64,000 nt of DNA from positions 62,001 to 126,000 of the forward strand of contig SEBU01000004.1 of NCBI GenBank assembly GCA_004173475.1, given 5' to 3'. This document shows positions 42,601-52,449 of this stretch, one piece after another. A program made the translations under genes and the position numbers. Below the pieces are notes generated by a model, which was not told the DNA's origin, did not search any database, and was given only the letters and a program-made list of their open reading frames with translations. Source of the stretch: Gammaproteobacteria bacterium (GTDB taxonomy: Bacteria > Pseudomonadota > Gammaproteobacteria > Pseudomonadales > Cellvibrionaceae). Numbering within the stretch: position 1 is the first letter of the stretch; every line of letters starts with the position of its first letter.

Positions 42601-42767
42601 CCTATCACGCGGCAGAGCGCAGCGGTCCGTAATCACGGTTACTAGTTTCAAGCGTTTTGCACGCGTTTCTATCTGCAACGCACGACGAGGGCACTATTTA
42701 TTTTTTACAGAATGAATTGCGTAACGCTCAAGACGATATAGCATAGGCTGATTTCGGAGCGCATGCC

Positions 42768-43004
42768 GTGAACAGAGATTCCAAACGCATAAGCAATTCG
42801 TTGCGACCATCCATTGAAAATATAAAAGGTCATATTCGTTCAAACACTGGTCGTGGATTTGATGGTGATGGTTATCCATTTAAACAAGCCGTCAGGGAAA
42901 TGAAAGTTGAATTAGGAAAACAAGGCAAAACAATTAAATACTGCAATCATAAGTGCTCGTATTTTGTGGTGCCGGTTAACCCGGTTCTTGAGAGAGTCTG
43001 GTAA
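42768..43004 (+). CDS. Small basic protein, GTG start
   Basis: 78 aa from GTG 42768 with GGAG upstream. Basic, with 'GKQGKTIKYCNHKCSYFVV'. May be nucleic-acid binding, but nothing specific is recognised. Confidence 0.45.
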   Translation: MNRDSKRISNSLRPSIENIKGHIRSNTGRGFDGDGYPFKQAVREMKVELGKQGKTIKYCNHKCSYFVVPVNPVLERVW

Positions 43005-43093
43005 GCGTAGCCAGTTACGCTTCAGGGCTGCGTCGAATAGAGACGAAATAATTTAGGTTCAATTAAAGTCGAGTATACGGCGCAGGAGAAAGT

Positions 43094-43363
43094 ATGTGTA
43101 ATTGTGCAGGGTGGGCTCGCACGTTTGACGAGCAACTAAAATCAATACCACCGAGCAACCATCACCCGAATTGCGAGGATTATAAGTTAGTTGAGTATTG
43201 CGAAATCAAAGAAATCGACGGTGGCCGCAGTCTAATCGTAGAGAAGCATGAGCTAGATGACGCGATGAGCAATTGGGATTGTTCGGCAGATAATTTCACG
43301 GTTTTACCAATTATGCTTACGGCGGACCAATATGAAAAGTTGCAGGAGTTTGACGGTTTTTGA
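43094..43363 (+). CDS. Small acidic protein
   Basis: 89 aa with CAGGAG. Cysteines near the N-terminus (CNCAGW ... HHPNC) could bind zinc; the rest is acidic. Not recognised. Confidence 0.55.
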   Translation: MCNCAGWARTFDEQLKSIPPSNHHPNCEDYKLVEYCEIKEIDGGRSLIVEKHELDDAMSNWDCSADNFTVLPIMLTADQYEKLQEFDGF

Positions 43364-43454
43364 GTGAGTTTGCAGCGCAATTAGAGATGTATCGGTTGCC
43401 CGTCATGAAACTTACTTCAGCCTCGTGATTACCATAAGCGGTTGCCTGGACGGA

Positions 43455-43631
43455 TCAATCCTTTTTCGAAGTAGATGCAACAGATTTTAGTTTTGCCGCG
43501 ATCAGAACGCCTCCCAGGCTTACAAGAATTAATGTAAATTTCTCCGGGGAATTTGCGTAAACGAATATGGAATTAATGGCTACAAAAAAATAAATTGCCA
43601 TTATCACGTTGCAGATGGTTGTTAGCTTCAT
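43455..43631 (-). CDS. Small membrane protein (58 aa)
   Basis: ATG at 43631 with AGAGGAT nine bases upstream. Two hydrophobic segments (about 8-24 and 31-45), then a Lys/Ser tail. Opposite in direction to all neighbours. Not recognised. Confidence 0.5.
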   Translation of the reverse strand: MKLTTICNVIMAIYFFVAINSIFVYANSPEKFTLILVSLGGVLIAAKLKSVASTSKKD

Positions 43632-43763
43632 AAGATTTTATCCTCTCGAAGATTAGTGGCAAGCATTATACGTTAATCTGTTGAAGCCATATAGCAATCA
43701 TATAACGCAAACGTTCACAGTAGTTTTTACTTAACTATTCAACAGCATTTACTGGAGTTGCCT

Positions 43764-44003
43764 ATGAAAGCTACAAAATTGATTCGTAAAAATCAGTTTC
43801 ACATTTGGTATGAATTGTTTAAAAATAGTGGGGGAAGATTGCTCGCTAATCCACGCCTAGGTCAAGATGTTAGAGTTTCCTATGAGTTTGAGGATATTCA
43901 AAAAGCTAATGATTTCGAGTCCGAGTACTACAGGCTTATAACTCCAATCGTTGAGACAAGGCGCTCTTTGTTTAAGCGTATCAAGTTAGCTATCGGCTTG
44001 TAA
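43764..44003 (+). CDS. Small hypothetical protein
   Basis: 79 aa from ATG 43764 (CTGGAG upstream). Basic, with a helix-loop-beta pattern (NQFHIWYELFKNSGGRLL). Not recognised. Confidence 0.5.
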   Translation: MKATKLIRKNQFHIWYELFKNSGGRLLANPRLGQDVRVSYEFEDIQKANDFESEYYRLITPIVETRRSLFKRIKLAIGL

Positions 44004-44015
44004 TAACAAATATAT

Positions 44016-44037
44016 TTTCGGACAGGAAAGTCCGAAA
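44016..44037 (+). terminator. Possible terminator hairpin
   Basis: 8-bp perfect stem TTTCGGAC/GTCCGAAA with a six-base loop, 13 bases after the stop of the preceding gene. No T-run follows on the + strand, so it may be only a transcript-end hairpin. Confidence 0.35.
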
Positions 44038-44196
44038 TGATAACGGTAGCTCCTGTGATTGTTTGTTTAACGGACACTGCTTTTTCCGTGAGGCAACCGC
44101 TGTCAGGATGTTAAGTTGATTAATAAATGTTGCAGGTACTTATTCAATTGAATAACCAGGCGAACAGAGGCATATAACCCCAATGGAAAGTTCAAG

Positions 44197-44781
44197 ATGT
44201 ATGATTTGTTTAGTTCGGTAGCGATTGCGTTTATTGGGATAACAGCGTGGCCAGCAATTGCTTTTTACGCTGCTAACGACGCATCGAATGATGGTGAATT
44301 TGTCGATTTGTTTAAGCGAGCAGATAGTGCGACCATTTTCACAGACCAAAAGATAGTCGAGATGCGTTTAAAATACACAGCTGAGTATAAGAAAAGAATT
44401 CGTGAAACTTTAATTTACATTTGCACGCTTGGACTACTTATTTTAGGCTCAAGTAACATCGCAAATAAGGAACAGCTGCCGCCTGCTACACTATTAACGA
44501 TTCTATATATTTTCAGCAGTGTGATCGTTTTCGCGAGACTCGCAGGGTCAAAGTCGCGTCTAAAAGCAACAAAGCCAGCGACCATATATCAATTAGAAGA
44601 GATGGCTAGCATGGTTGCTGAAAGTAAATCACCGGAGGTATTAAAGGACCACATCAGCATGAACCCAAAATCGACGTTTGCTTATATCGATGTGCTAAAC
44701 CTAAAATATAAGGCAAGAGGAATGTTAGAACAAAAACTGGTGTCCGAACTTAATAAGTTGCTTCGGAGTTTCAAAAAGTAA
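44197..44781 (+). CDS. Membrane protein
   Basis: 194 aa with hydrophobic segments at about 3-24, 72-90 and 100-118, and a helical cytosolic C-terminus. Not recognised. Confidence 0.6.
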   Translation: MYDLFSSVAIAFIGITAWPAIAFYAANDASNDGEFVDLFKRADSATIFTDQKIVEMRLKYTAEYKKRIRETLIYICTLGLLILGSSNIANKEQLPPATLLTILYIFSSVIVFARLAGSKSRLKATKPATIYQLEEMASMVAESKSPEVLKDHISMNPKSTFAYIDVLNLKYKARGMLEQKLVSELNKLLRSFKK

Positions 44782-44996
44782 TTATTTAGTACAGGCAAAT
44801 GTATTTGAATGACTAGCCGTAGGATAAGTCTCTTAGAGTACATTCACGGCGCTAATCGTGATGATGGTGCTTCGAAACACTAGCTAAATGTAGCACATAT
44901 TGAAGTACGGGAAAGCGTGATAATTAGTGAAATATGAAACTCGCATAGTCATATAAGAATTATAATCAATGCCTTTTGGCGTACGGAGAACGTTCA

Positions 44997-45437
44997 ATGA
45001 TTCAACTACAGCGTAACTTTCAAAATAGAGCCTTGACGGAAGATGAACTGCTAAAGTCGGAAATTGTTACGTACGCTGAATATTTAGCTTTGTCTGTGAT
45101 ACCTGCTCACGAAGGGACTAAAGCGCGAGTCGTCGATGCGTTACGGGACCGTGTTGGTCGCTCTCACTTGTCAGTAGGAGAAATTGCAGAGGATCTCGGG
45201 TTGTCAAAACGGACACTGCAGCGCCGTTTAAAAAAGGAAGATGCAAACTTTGCACAGCTGCGCGACAGCTTACGATTTCATTACGCAATTAAATATATCG
45301 TTCAAGACGGGATGAATGTAGATTCGGTTTCAAAGGCATTAGACTTTTCAGATAGAACAAGTTTTAACACTGCATTTAAGCGCTGGACGGCGCTATCGCC
45401 AAGCGTCTTCCGAAGACTATATCGGGATTATGCGTAA
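44997..45437 (+). CDS. AraC-type helix-turn-helix protein
   Basis: 146 aa from ATG 44997 (GGAGA upstream; TTG 44976 less likely). The C-terminal 100 residues are an AraC/XylS DNA-binding domain with two HTH units: 'LSVGEIAEDLGLSKRTLQRRL' part and 'VDSVSKALDFSDRTSFNTAF', then 'FKRWTALSPSVFRR'. The long effector domain is missing; only about 45 residues precede the HTH. Probably a small stand-alone regulator, perhaps of its downstream neighbours. Confidence 0.85.
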   Translation: MIQLQRNFQNRALTEDELLKSEIVTYAEYLALSVIPAHEGTKARVVDALRDRVGRSHLSVGEIAEDLGLSKRTLQRRLKKEDANFAQLRDSLRFHYAIKYIVQDGMNVDSVSKALDFSDRTSFNTAFKRWTALSPSVFRRLYRDYA

Positions 45438-45482
45438 ACAAGGATCACCAGTGCAGAATTAATGTTTCGATTTTAAGTATCA

Positions 45483-46157
45483 ATGGAAAATAACATGACC
45501 ATGAAGACAAGTAATGTCTCTGAACATATTGATAATTCCGAATCGTTTTTTTTGAACGCCGGAGAGCTAAAGCACCATGTAGTCCGTCTCGGGTCTATTG
45601 GCAAAGGTCGAAGCCGTTGGGGTGAAGCGCAAATGCTTAGGGCTCGGGAATCTGGCGCCCTGTGGGTGGATACAGAAGCTTACAGGAGTGGTAAGGGGCT
45701 TTTCCCCTTTGAGCATGAACTGGCTCGACGAATTTACCTTGGAATTGAAGGCAAATACCCAAGAGGCCTGAACCGCACAGTTCGGTTCTATTCGGTCGGG
45801 GAAACACTTTTCAGAAAAAACAAATCAAAACGTCTTCAAGTGCATCGTGTACAAACCGTAAATGCAAATTTAACCAGAAAATTAATTGCGGATGCGGTGA
45901 ATGAACTTACATCACAGACCGGCATCCTGCTGAATCAGCCACAGATTATTTCGATTTTGGAGTCAACTGGTCTTGATAAGCGTATAGAGGAATTGGGCGA
46001 AGTAGAAACGGAAATTCGCAGTGACCTTGCAAACGCGCTGTCCCGAAAGCTGATAGACGAAGATTGGCCTACTTACGGTGACAGTGGGTCTATGGAAGCC
46101 TTTATCATGAAAATCAATGCAGCTGCCGAAAAGGCAGGTTATGAAGTCTGTTACTGA
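45483..46157 (+). CDS. Hypothetical protein
   Basis: 224 aa, soluble, basic middle (LFRKNKSKRLQVHRV). Follows the AraC-type gene by 45 bases. No recognised domain. Confidence 0.65.
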   Translation: MENNMTMKTSNVSEHIDNSESFFLNAGELKHHVVRLGSIGKGRSRWGEAQMLRARESGALWVDTEAYRSGKGLFPFEHELARRIYLGIEGKYPRGLNRTVRFYSVGETLFRKNKSKRLQVHRVQTVNANLTRKLIADAVNELTSQTGILLNQPQIISILESTGLDKRIEELGEVETEIRSDLANALSRKLIDEDWPTYGDSGSMEAFIMKINAAAEKAGYEVCY

Positions 46158-46253
46158 CGCAGGTGAAAATATTGAAAAAGATGATTCGAAAATTAAGCAT
46201 GACTAGGATCAAAACGCATAGCATTATCGCCGAATTCAGAACAAGGAGATGCA

Positions 46254-46466
46254 ATGTCCACCGAATATTCAAAAAAAGAAATTGAAAATATACGCAAAGT
46301 TCAGGAATTATTTGCCGAAGGCCATAGGTCGCGCTGGATTGCTAAAACCTTGGAGCTTGATAGGCAACTCATAATGCAGTTTAATAAAATTGTTTTACCA
46401 TCGGTTGAACAGAGCGGGTCGTCTGCACGAACGCAGTTACCAAGGCATACCCCAAAACTTAATTAG
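46254..46466 (+). CDS. Small HTH-like protein
   Basis: 70 aa with an AAGGAG site. 'VQELFAEGHRSRWIAKTLEL' looks like the first two helices of a helix-turn-helix of the Hin-resolvase type. Too short to be certain. Confidence 0.45.
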   Translation: MSTEYSKKEIENIRKVQELFAEGHRSRWIAKTLELDRQLIMQFNKIVLPSVEQSGSSARTQLPRHTPKLN

Positions 46467-46585
46467 CTTATCAACCTAATCGTTAAATACGTATTCCATT
46501 CATAAGCAACTGAGCGAGCATTGCGTAAGTTCGTCGACGATGTAGCATCCGACGAATCACCCCCACTCTGCACCGAGGAACTGCA

Positions 46586-47044
46586 ATGATTGAAATCTCA
46601 GCTAGAACGACTACCCAGGATGAATTACTTGTTATTGCTCTACGAGAGCTTGTTAAGGCCATTCGGAAAAACGGCGTCGCTTCATTGAATGAACGCTTAG
46701 AGCTATCGCAGTTTGATAACGCCGAACAGAGTATAAAACTTCTTGAACAGTTGGCGATGGAGATCAATACCGATCAAAAGTTTTTATACGATAATTCTGA
46801 GCCGCTCCATCTCGCGATACACATTGATGGAGGGCTCATTCAAGATGTTTTACCAAGTAAACAAATACCAATGGAAATCGCCGCGTATGATTACGAGATA
46901 GACGAAGCAGATGAGAACGATTTGGTATTGATCAGCGGAAGAAATGACGCTGGCACCAGAGCGACGGTAAGTTATTTTGTACCTAGTTATTGTCACGCCA
47001 TCGACATTAGAACTCTTTGGCCAAACAAAAATATGGTTGTTTAG
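46586..47044 (+). CDS. Hypothetical protein next to the VRR-NUC gene
   Basis: 152 aa, acidic. N-terminal helices, then a beta-rich domain (DENDLVLISGRNDAGTRATV). Its TAG abuts the next ATG with no gap, so the pair is cotranscribed. Not recognised. Confidence 0.65.
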   Translation: MIEISARTTTQDELLVIALRELVKAIRKNGVASLNERLELSQFDNAEQSIKLLEQLAMEINTDQKFLYDNSEPLHLAIHIDGGLIQDVLPSKQIPMEIAAYDYEIDEADENDLVLISGRNDAGTRATVSYFVPSYCHAIDIRTLWPNKNMVV

Positions 47045-47659
47045 ATGAGTTTACGACTAACTGAAGATGGGCTTGTCCAGCTCTTAGCAAGGAAAAATGT
47101 TAAAAGTCTCTCCTCAAACACAGTGCTGCGTAAGATTGTAGCGCCAGACCAAAGTCTATATGAGATTCTTGCGGTGGGAGAATTGAGGCTTCCAAAAAGT
47201 CCTTGTGTTGTAGCCTTAAGGAATGGTTTAAAGGCGATCTGCGATCCCACTACTAAGGCAAAACCTTTTGAAAGGGTAGAGCAGGCGGCAGCGTTGGTTT
47301 GGCTTGAATTGACACATCGTGAAGCTTTTGAAATGACCACTACTAATCCCATGGGCGGATATAGGCCAAACGGTTCGGGAGGTCAAATAAAAGGGGAGGG
47401 GGCCAGGAAAGGCTACCCTGATTTGCTCACCGACATCCCAAGACTCGGTTATCACGGCCTCCGAATAGAAATGAAGAAGTTTAGCGAGCGTGCTGAACCC
47501 ACTTCCGAGCAGCTGGTATGGTTAACCAAGTTATCTTGGAATGGATACCGAGTGGCATTATGTCGTGGGCACCAAGGCGCGATCACAACTTTCTGCGATT
47601 ATTTTGACATTGTCAAACCGCAATTTGACCTGCCCAAATGGGCTATCGTCTACTACTAG
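47045..47659 (+). CDS. VRR-NUC domain nuclease
   Basis: 204 aa. The C-terminal 110 residues match the VRR-NUC fold: 'ARKGYPDLLTD', 'YHGLRIEMKKF', 'PTSEQLVWLTKLSWNGYRV' and 'CRGHQGAITTFCDYF', supplying the PD-(D/E)xK catalytic residues. VRR-NUC nucleases cut branched or single-stranded DNA and occur in phages and mobile elements. The N-terminal 90 residues are of unknown type. Confidence 0.8.
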   Translation: MSLRLTEDGLVQLLARKNVKSLSSNTVLRKIVAPDQSLYEILAVGELRLPKSPCVVALRNGLKAICDPTTKAKPFERVEQAAALVWLELTHREAFEMTTTNPMGGYRPNGSGGQIKGEGARKGYPDLLTDIPRLGYHGLRIEMKKFSERAEPTSEQLVWLTKLSWNGYRVALCRGHQGAITTFCDYFDIVKPQFDLPKWAIVYY

Positions 47660-47741
47660 CAGGCACGGGCACTTCAACCAATTTGCATAATTCAGAGTGG
47701 GCGTTACTCTTTGCCGAACAATCATGCCCCTGGTGAATTAT

Positions 47742-48059
47742 ATGAATCGATTCGATTACTCCCTACCGGTATTGGGACAAGAAGTTGTTTATTTTGATAA
47801 CTTGCAGATAATTTCACTTCTATCTGCAAATTACGATGAAGCCGTACACATGCTTCAGGTTGGAAAAGTAAGTCAGCATGCATTTAATTGGTTTACACAC
47901 TTTTGGCACTTTTGCTCATGGAGATTTTCCAGTCAAAAACAGGAACGGTACTCAAAATGCTTGGGGGTGGAGTTATTGAAAAAACGATTTCTTCGCACTG
48001 CAGTATTGCGTAATAGGCTTTTATATCTACTTAGAACAAATCAAATCAAAGGGCTTTGA
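47742..48059 (+). CDS. Hypothetical protein
   Basis: 105 aa from ATG 47742 (GGTGA upstream); earlier non-ATG starts to 47697 are possible. Aromatic-rich middle (FNWFTHFWHFCSWRF) and basic C-terminus. Not recognised. Confidence 0.5.
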   Translation: MNRFDYSLPVLGQEVVYFDNLQIISLLSANYDEAVHMLQVGKVSQHAFNWFTHFWHFCSWRFSSQKQERYSKCLGVELLKKRFLRTAVLRNRLLYLLRTNQIKGL

Positions 48060-48217
48060 AGCTGCAAAGTTGTTGTAGATTTATTGAGTGAATACTTTGT
48101 AAATCATAAATATTGTGGCAATCAATTGCGCTTACTGTGTCGCTAGTGTCGTCCAGTAATGTGTAATTGATCAGCCATTCGGTTACGAAACTTAAGACTA
48201 AAAAAACAGGAGTTTTA

Positions 48218-48625
48218 ATGAAACATATTGAGCTATATGCATTGAAGCCGGCTAATCGAACGGCGGCCCGAGTTGTAAGCCAAGCTCAGTCCGTGGACGA
48301 TGCTCCCCTTTCAAAACAAGAGTTGGTTCAGCTCAGTAATAGGTTGTTACGTAAACAACGGCTAATTAAACTCGTGTTGGGGATAACGACGCGCGCGCAG
48401 CACAAAAATTTGATCAATAATTTTATTCGTGGCAAGAAAAATATTCGAGCGGATAAAGAACCTCGACTAGTAGCTGAGTATAAGCGTGTTGGAGAGGCAA
48501 TTGACATTCTCGCGCAAGAGTTAGCACGTCAACGTAATGAAAGAAGAATTGCCAGTGAGGAAGCCATGGCAGCGGCACAAGCAAAAAAACAATCTCTTAA
48601 AGATAAAAAAATCAGTCAAATGTAA
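48218..48625 (+). CDS. Basic coiled-coil protein
   Basis: 135 aa from ATG 48218 (CAGGAG). Strongly basic; long C-terminal helix (about 90-135: 'EAIDILAQELARQRNERRIA'). May bind nucleic acid. Not recognised. Confidence 0.55.
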   Translation: MKHIELYALKPANRTAARVVSQAQSVDDAPLSKQELVQLSNRLLRKQRLIKLVLGITTRAQHKNLINNFIRGKKNIRADKEPRLVAEYKRVGEAIDILAQELARQRNERRIASEEAMAAAQAKKQSLKDKKISQM

Positions 48626-48657
48626 AACCAAATCAGCCACTGCGCTGCAAAAAAAAT

Positions 48658-49506
48658 CTATTTAGAATTAGAAACATTTAAGTCAACCTTCTCGGCGCGA
48701 AGAAACATTTTGTCTTTTAGTGGAGTCGGTAGCCATCGTATGAGGTTACAGATCATCGTGGCACGAGTAATTCGATACCGTGGCTTAGGCCGATCAGTGT
48801 TAATTATGTCAATAACGCACTTAGCGACGGTCTCGCTTGTTGTTTCCGATGCTGCATATCCAGCGATTAACCGCGCTAAGACCCTCACGTAGCTCAATCT
48901 ACTTTTTCTAATCACTGAAGCGTGAGCATTTAGCTGAGAAAGCGCGTTCGCTTTAAAGTTAGCATTAATAGGGCCTGGCTGAATTATCACAATCGAAGTG
49001 TTCGTATTTTGTAGTTCCATACGGTACGCATCTGCTGCAGCCTCGACTGCATATTTCGAAGCTGAGTATGGTCCTCGAAACGGCATGGTCACAAAACCCA
49101 ACACGGAAGAATTAAATATCACCTTGCTACCCGGAAAGGCTCTGATTGCGGGCAGAAGCAAATTAGTCAATTGTACCGGCCCAAGAAAATTAACCTGCAT
49201 TTGATTTTTAAGACTTTCGCTGGGGGTGTCTTCCATCGCAAGCTGCAGCGCATACCCCGCGTTGTTGAATAGGCCAGCAATTTTTCCTCCAGAGATTTTT
49301 AGAATTTGCGCGGCAGCGTTGGTAATGGATTGCTCGCTTGATAAATCCAATTCCACACTATGAAAATCAATACCTGGGATATCGATAGACGAGCCAGGCC
49401 TGCAAGTAGCTATTAGTTTTAGCGGTGTGCGTTTTGAGGCTTCCACCAGCGTGCTGAACCCAATGCCGGAGCTCGCACCGGTAATAACAAAGTAAGTATC
49501 AATCAC
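48658..49506 (-). CDS. Short-chain dehydrogenase/reductase
   Basis: 282 aa classical SDR: cofactor motif TGASSGIG (residues 9-16), NNAG (81-84), catalytic serine in 'IFNSSVLG' and YSASK (about 145). 'CRPGS' after strand two suggests NADP preference, by inference. Substrate unknown. One of few metabolic-type genes in the window; surrounded by unrelated genes on the opposite strand, so probably acquired cargo. Confidence 0.88.
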   Translation of the reverse strand: MIDTYFVITGASSGIGFSTLVEASKRTPLKLIATCRPGSSIDIPGIDFHSVELDLSSEQSITNAAAQILKISGGKIAGLFNNAGYALQLAMEDTPSESLKNQMQVNFLGPVQLTNLLLPAIRAFPGSKVIFNSSVLGFVTMPFRGPYSASKYAVEAAADAYRMELQNTNTSIVIIQPGPINANFKANALSQLNAHASVIRKSRLSYVRVLARLIAGYAASETTSETVAKCVIDIINTDRPKPRYRITRATMICNLIRWLPTPLKDKMFLRAEKVDLNVSNSK

Positions 49507-49675
49507 TGAGAAATTCCTGTCTGGACAGAAATTAATATATTTGAATTTACAGAAAAGTTCTTCATTTTCGGATCTCTACTCAATGGAGTTTGGGCGGGGT
49601 ACACACCTATTTGTTTCTACGGCGCAGACTCTCCCCACTAGTGCTGGAAGCCCTTTCGTAAAATCAACACCGCGT

Positions 49676-51271
49676 TCACGAGCCGCTAAGTAGTCTGAAA
49701 AGGTGTTCGAAATTTTCGTAAAGAATTTTTCTTTCCTGGCCAGTAGGGTAGGGCCACATGTTCCGATGCTCAAAGGGACAGTCAGATTCAAGCGTTCCGT
49801 TGACTAACCAAGGACTTGATCTATTGTTTAACATAAGCTTGTCTTGAATATAGGATTCTCCAGCTCGTGCAAACATCTCCCATCGCTTCGTCCAATATTT
49901 CTTTGCTCCGCGTTGCGACTCTAACGCATAACTGCGCTGAAAGAATTCGCTTCGTGCACGTACGCCTTCGCAGAGTTGAATTATTCTTTCGATTGCCCTG
50001 ACTTGATGGAGTGCACGCGAGTTGGCGCCATCAATACGATAATCGCTATCACACGCTCCAGGGACACCGATCCAATGGGTGATAAAACATGGCAGTCCGA
50101 GGCCCTTACCAATCCTTGCATCAAGACCATGCAACCACTCGTGAGCCGCGCTGCCAAATCCACTTGCGCGCGTCAAGTTAATTACGTTCAGTTCTATTTC
50201 ATAATGAGCCGAGGCAGTTGATCCAGCACCCCCGCGCGCACCGAATGCGATACCGAGCGCACCACCGGCCGAATCACTATGTCGGAGCCCGACCCAACTT
50301 GGTTTGAACCCTGTTACAAAACTCAAATCGTGGAATGCGTCATATGCGTGATTAACCCATTCTTGACGTTCGACGTTACTCATTGAGTTTCCAAACTGCA
50401 ATGCGCGAAAGCCAAAGATAGAAATGAAGTCCTCGGGAGAGGCATCACGTTCACGTAGTTCTGGTCCTACCCTCTGCGCCTCAAATCGAGGCTTCTTTTT
50501 GGGTCGGTAGGCGGCCTTGCGCTCTTGTGAGGTCGAGCTCTGCGATTCATGCAAAGATCTCTCTAGCGAAGCCGCATGCGCTGTTACATTCGCGGCTTGG
50601 CTTTGAGCGATAGCGTTATCGCGAGATAACTTTTCATTACCCCAACAGTAAGAGGTGCGTGTAGTCTCGGCAACGCGCCAGGTGCGATCATCGAGCTGGA
50701 TTGGGAAAAACGTGTATTTAGAAGCGGAGCCATTGGAGGGCCAACCAAAGTGAACTAGCCATTCTAATCGTAATTGGTCCTTTAATGAGAACGTAAAGGC
50801 GCTGGATATAGTCTTGCGACTGTTACATTTTCCGGTTGAGTAGATAGCGTACCTATTATTAATATGCCTAGGCATTTCAGTGAATTCCTTGAACTCGGCT
50901 ACTAATGACGCAGTGTAACGTTTGAAGAGCGATTTCGAATCATCCAAAGTCCTTACTTCATCGAACAGCCGCTTTAGAATTTCTATTGAGCTGACGTAGG
51001 AATTGCTCCATTTGTAGGCTGGCACGCCCCAATGATTTCCACGCGGAGTCTTTCTGATGTTGGAGTAAATTAAGAATAGTCTCGCAACTGCCTGAAGGTC
51101 GAGACCTGCATCTTGACGTGCGACCCAGTTGGGTTCAGGCCAAATTTCGCTAAGCTTAAGCTTTAATTCGTTAGCTAATGCTGCCTCTCCTGGGGCTTTA
51201 GGGAAGGGCACCTCAGGCACCATATGCTTGCGTGCGTAAGGAATTATCTCACCAGCGTCTTCCACAATCAT
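49676..51271 (-). CDS. LPD1-type (large polyvalent protein-associated) protein with HEWLH motif
   Basis: 531 aa. The C-terminal half matches LPD1: 'FGFRALQFGNSMSNVERQ', 'NHAYDAFHDLS', 'ALGIAFGARGGAG', 'EIELNVINLTRASGFGSAAHEWLHGLD'-type sequence (given here in overlapping pieces). HEWLH near residue 377 is an HExxH zinc-protease-like signature. The N-terminal 200 residues are of unknown type, followed by a disordered Arg/Lys-rich linker (RKAAYRPKKKPRF). Such proteins are carried by plasmids and conjugative elements and may be injected with DNA; the activity is not established. Confidence 0.7.
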   Translation of the reverse strand: MIVEDAGEIIPYARKHMVPEVPFPKAPGEAALANELKLKLSEIWPEPNWVARQDAGLDLQAVARLFLIYSNIRKTPRGNHWGVPAYKWSNSYVSSIEILKRLFDEVRTLDDSKSLFKRYTASLVAEFKEFTEMPRHINNRYAIYSTGKCNSRKTISSAFTFSLKDQLRLEWLVHFGWPSNGSASKYTFFPIQLDDRTWRVAETTRTSYCWGNEKLSRDNAIAQSQAANVTAHAASLERSLHESQSSTSQERKAAYRPKKKPRFEAQRVGPELRERDASPEDFISIFGFRALQFGNSMSNVERQEWVNHAYDAFHDLSFVTGFKPSWVGLRHSDSAGGALGIAFGARGGAGSTASAHYEIELNVINLTRASGFGSAAHEWLHGLDARIGKGLGLPCFITHWIGVPGACDSDYRIDGANSRALHQVRAIERIIQLCEGVRARSEFFQRSYALESQRGAKKYWTKRWEMFARAGESYIQDKLMLNNRSSPWLVNGTLESDCPFEHRNMWPYPTGQERKILYENFEHLFRLLSGS

Positions 51272-51626
51272 AACGATCTACCGAAGGGTTGCCTGTAGAT
51301 TCTTTCGAATCTCCAAGGGAATTAGTTGCGTTGTGTGACCAAGAACAGTTCTAATTTTTGTTCTGCGATGCACTTTTGCATAGGCTTTAACAGTTAAGTC
51401 ATATGGCCAAACGACTCACCCACTTGAAATTTTACCCTCGTTTTTTAATGGTGCATTTCTGAAAGTACTACGCAAAACGTTCAGTTTAAACGCAGGATAT
51501 CGCTCTCCCCGTTGCTACAATAATTCCTCTCAAATTTCTGACAAGCCATAATAGGTTGCGTGAGCAAGACGTGGTGATATCGTGCTTAAGTCAACTCATT
51601 AACGACTATTTCTTAGGAGAGATGCT
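51272..51626. other. 355-bp divergent intergenic region
   Basis: Lies between the LPD1 gene (minus) and the next + strand gene. No coding frame; presumably holds promoters for both. No operator seen. Confidence 0.4.
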
Positions 51627-52124
51627 ATGAGCATTAACCTAGCTTACGTTGAACGATCGATTTCGCATGAATTGCGCACGTCGTACTTGGCCAGCCAAAT
51701 TCGAAGCGACTTAGGCGGCTTCCTCAGAAAGCGTAATTATCTTCGTCAGTGGACCATTGGTAAGAGCTTAGGCAGTATGGGTTATCACCCGAGGAGGGCG
51801 GGCGAGTTGGTGGATTACATTTGTACTTCTGCTGAAAACGCATTCACTCGAGGAGTTTTCGTAGTTACCTCGCGCGTCCTCTCGATGGAAAATTTGCCGT
51901 TTGCGGATGGAAGAGAATTAGTAGCGCATCTTAAAGAAAGTCAGGGCGCCTATTTCGATCCCCTGCAGTGGTACACGCTAGGCGAAATCCAAGATCATCT
52001 CAAGTCTCTGAAATATAGCCAGCAAATAATTTATGAGATCGCACCTATCGTTTTGAGGCACACGAGAGCGGGCTTCCTGCGCGGGATCAACGGTGCAGCC
52101 AGCCAATTAGTTCTTAAGCATTAG
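51627..52124 (+). CDS. Hypothetical protein
   Basis: 165 aa with TAGGAGAG upstream. Helical, soluble; 'HELRTSYLASQIRSDLGGFL' and a DNA-binding-like central region with RAGELVDYI. Not recognised. Confidence 0.65.
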   Translation: MSINLAYVERSISHELRTSYLASQIRSDLGGFLRKRNYLRQWTIGKSLGSMGYHPRRAGELVDYICTSAENAFTRGVFVVTSRVLSMENLPFADGRELVAHLKESQGAYFDPLQWYTLGEIQDHLKSLKYSQQIIYEIAPIVLRHTRAGFLRGINGAASQLVLKH

Positions 52125-52214
52125 AAGCGCGATTGACTGCCCCAAATAGCGACTCGCCTTGCGTTGCCTGACTTTTAGGGTAATTTAATCAAACGAATAA
52201 TAGAGGTTGAAAAG

Positions 52215-52427
52215 ATGGAGAGTAATTTTACGGATGCTGACGCCTATCGCAGAGCGAAATCGACTGCTCAGTCCAAAGCCAACCGGTTAGGAGAAAGAGT
52301 TGCGTTCGGGTATTGCTCATATAGCGGGTGGACACATGTTGATATCACCGATGTGTACGCTATCGCCGAACTTGGAGATGTGGTCGCGATTGACCCTGCT
52401 CCCGAACCATTAGTGGTCAGCAACTAA
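52215..52427 (+). CDS. Small hypothetical protein
   Basis: 70 aa with AGAGG upstream. 'DAYRRAKSTAQSKANRLGERV' helix then beta. Not recognised. Confidence 0.5.
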   Translation: MESNFTDADAYRRAKSTAQSKANRLGERVAFGYCSYSGWTHVDITDVYAIAELGDVVAIDPAPEPLVVSN

Positions 52428-52449
52428 TTCGTGACCGTCAGGAGTGCAC

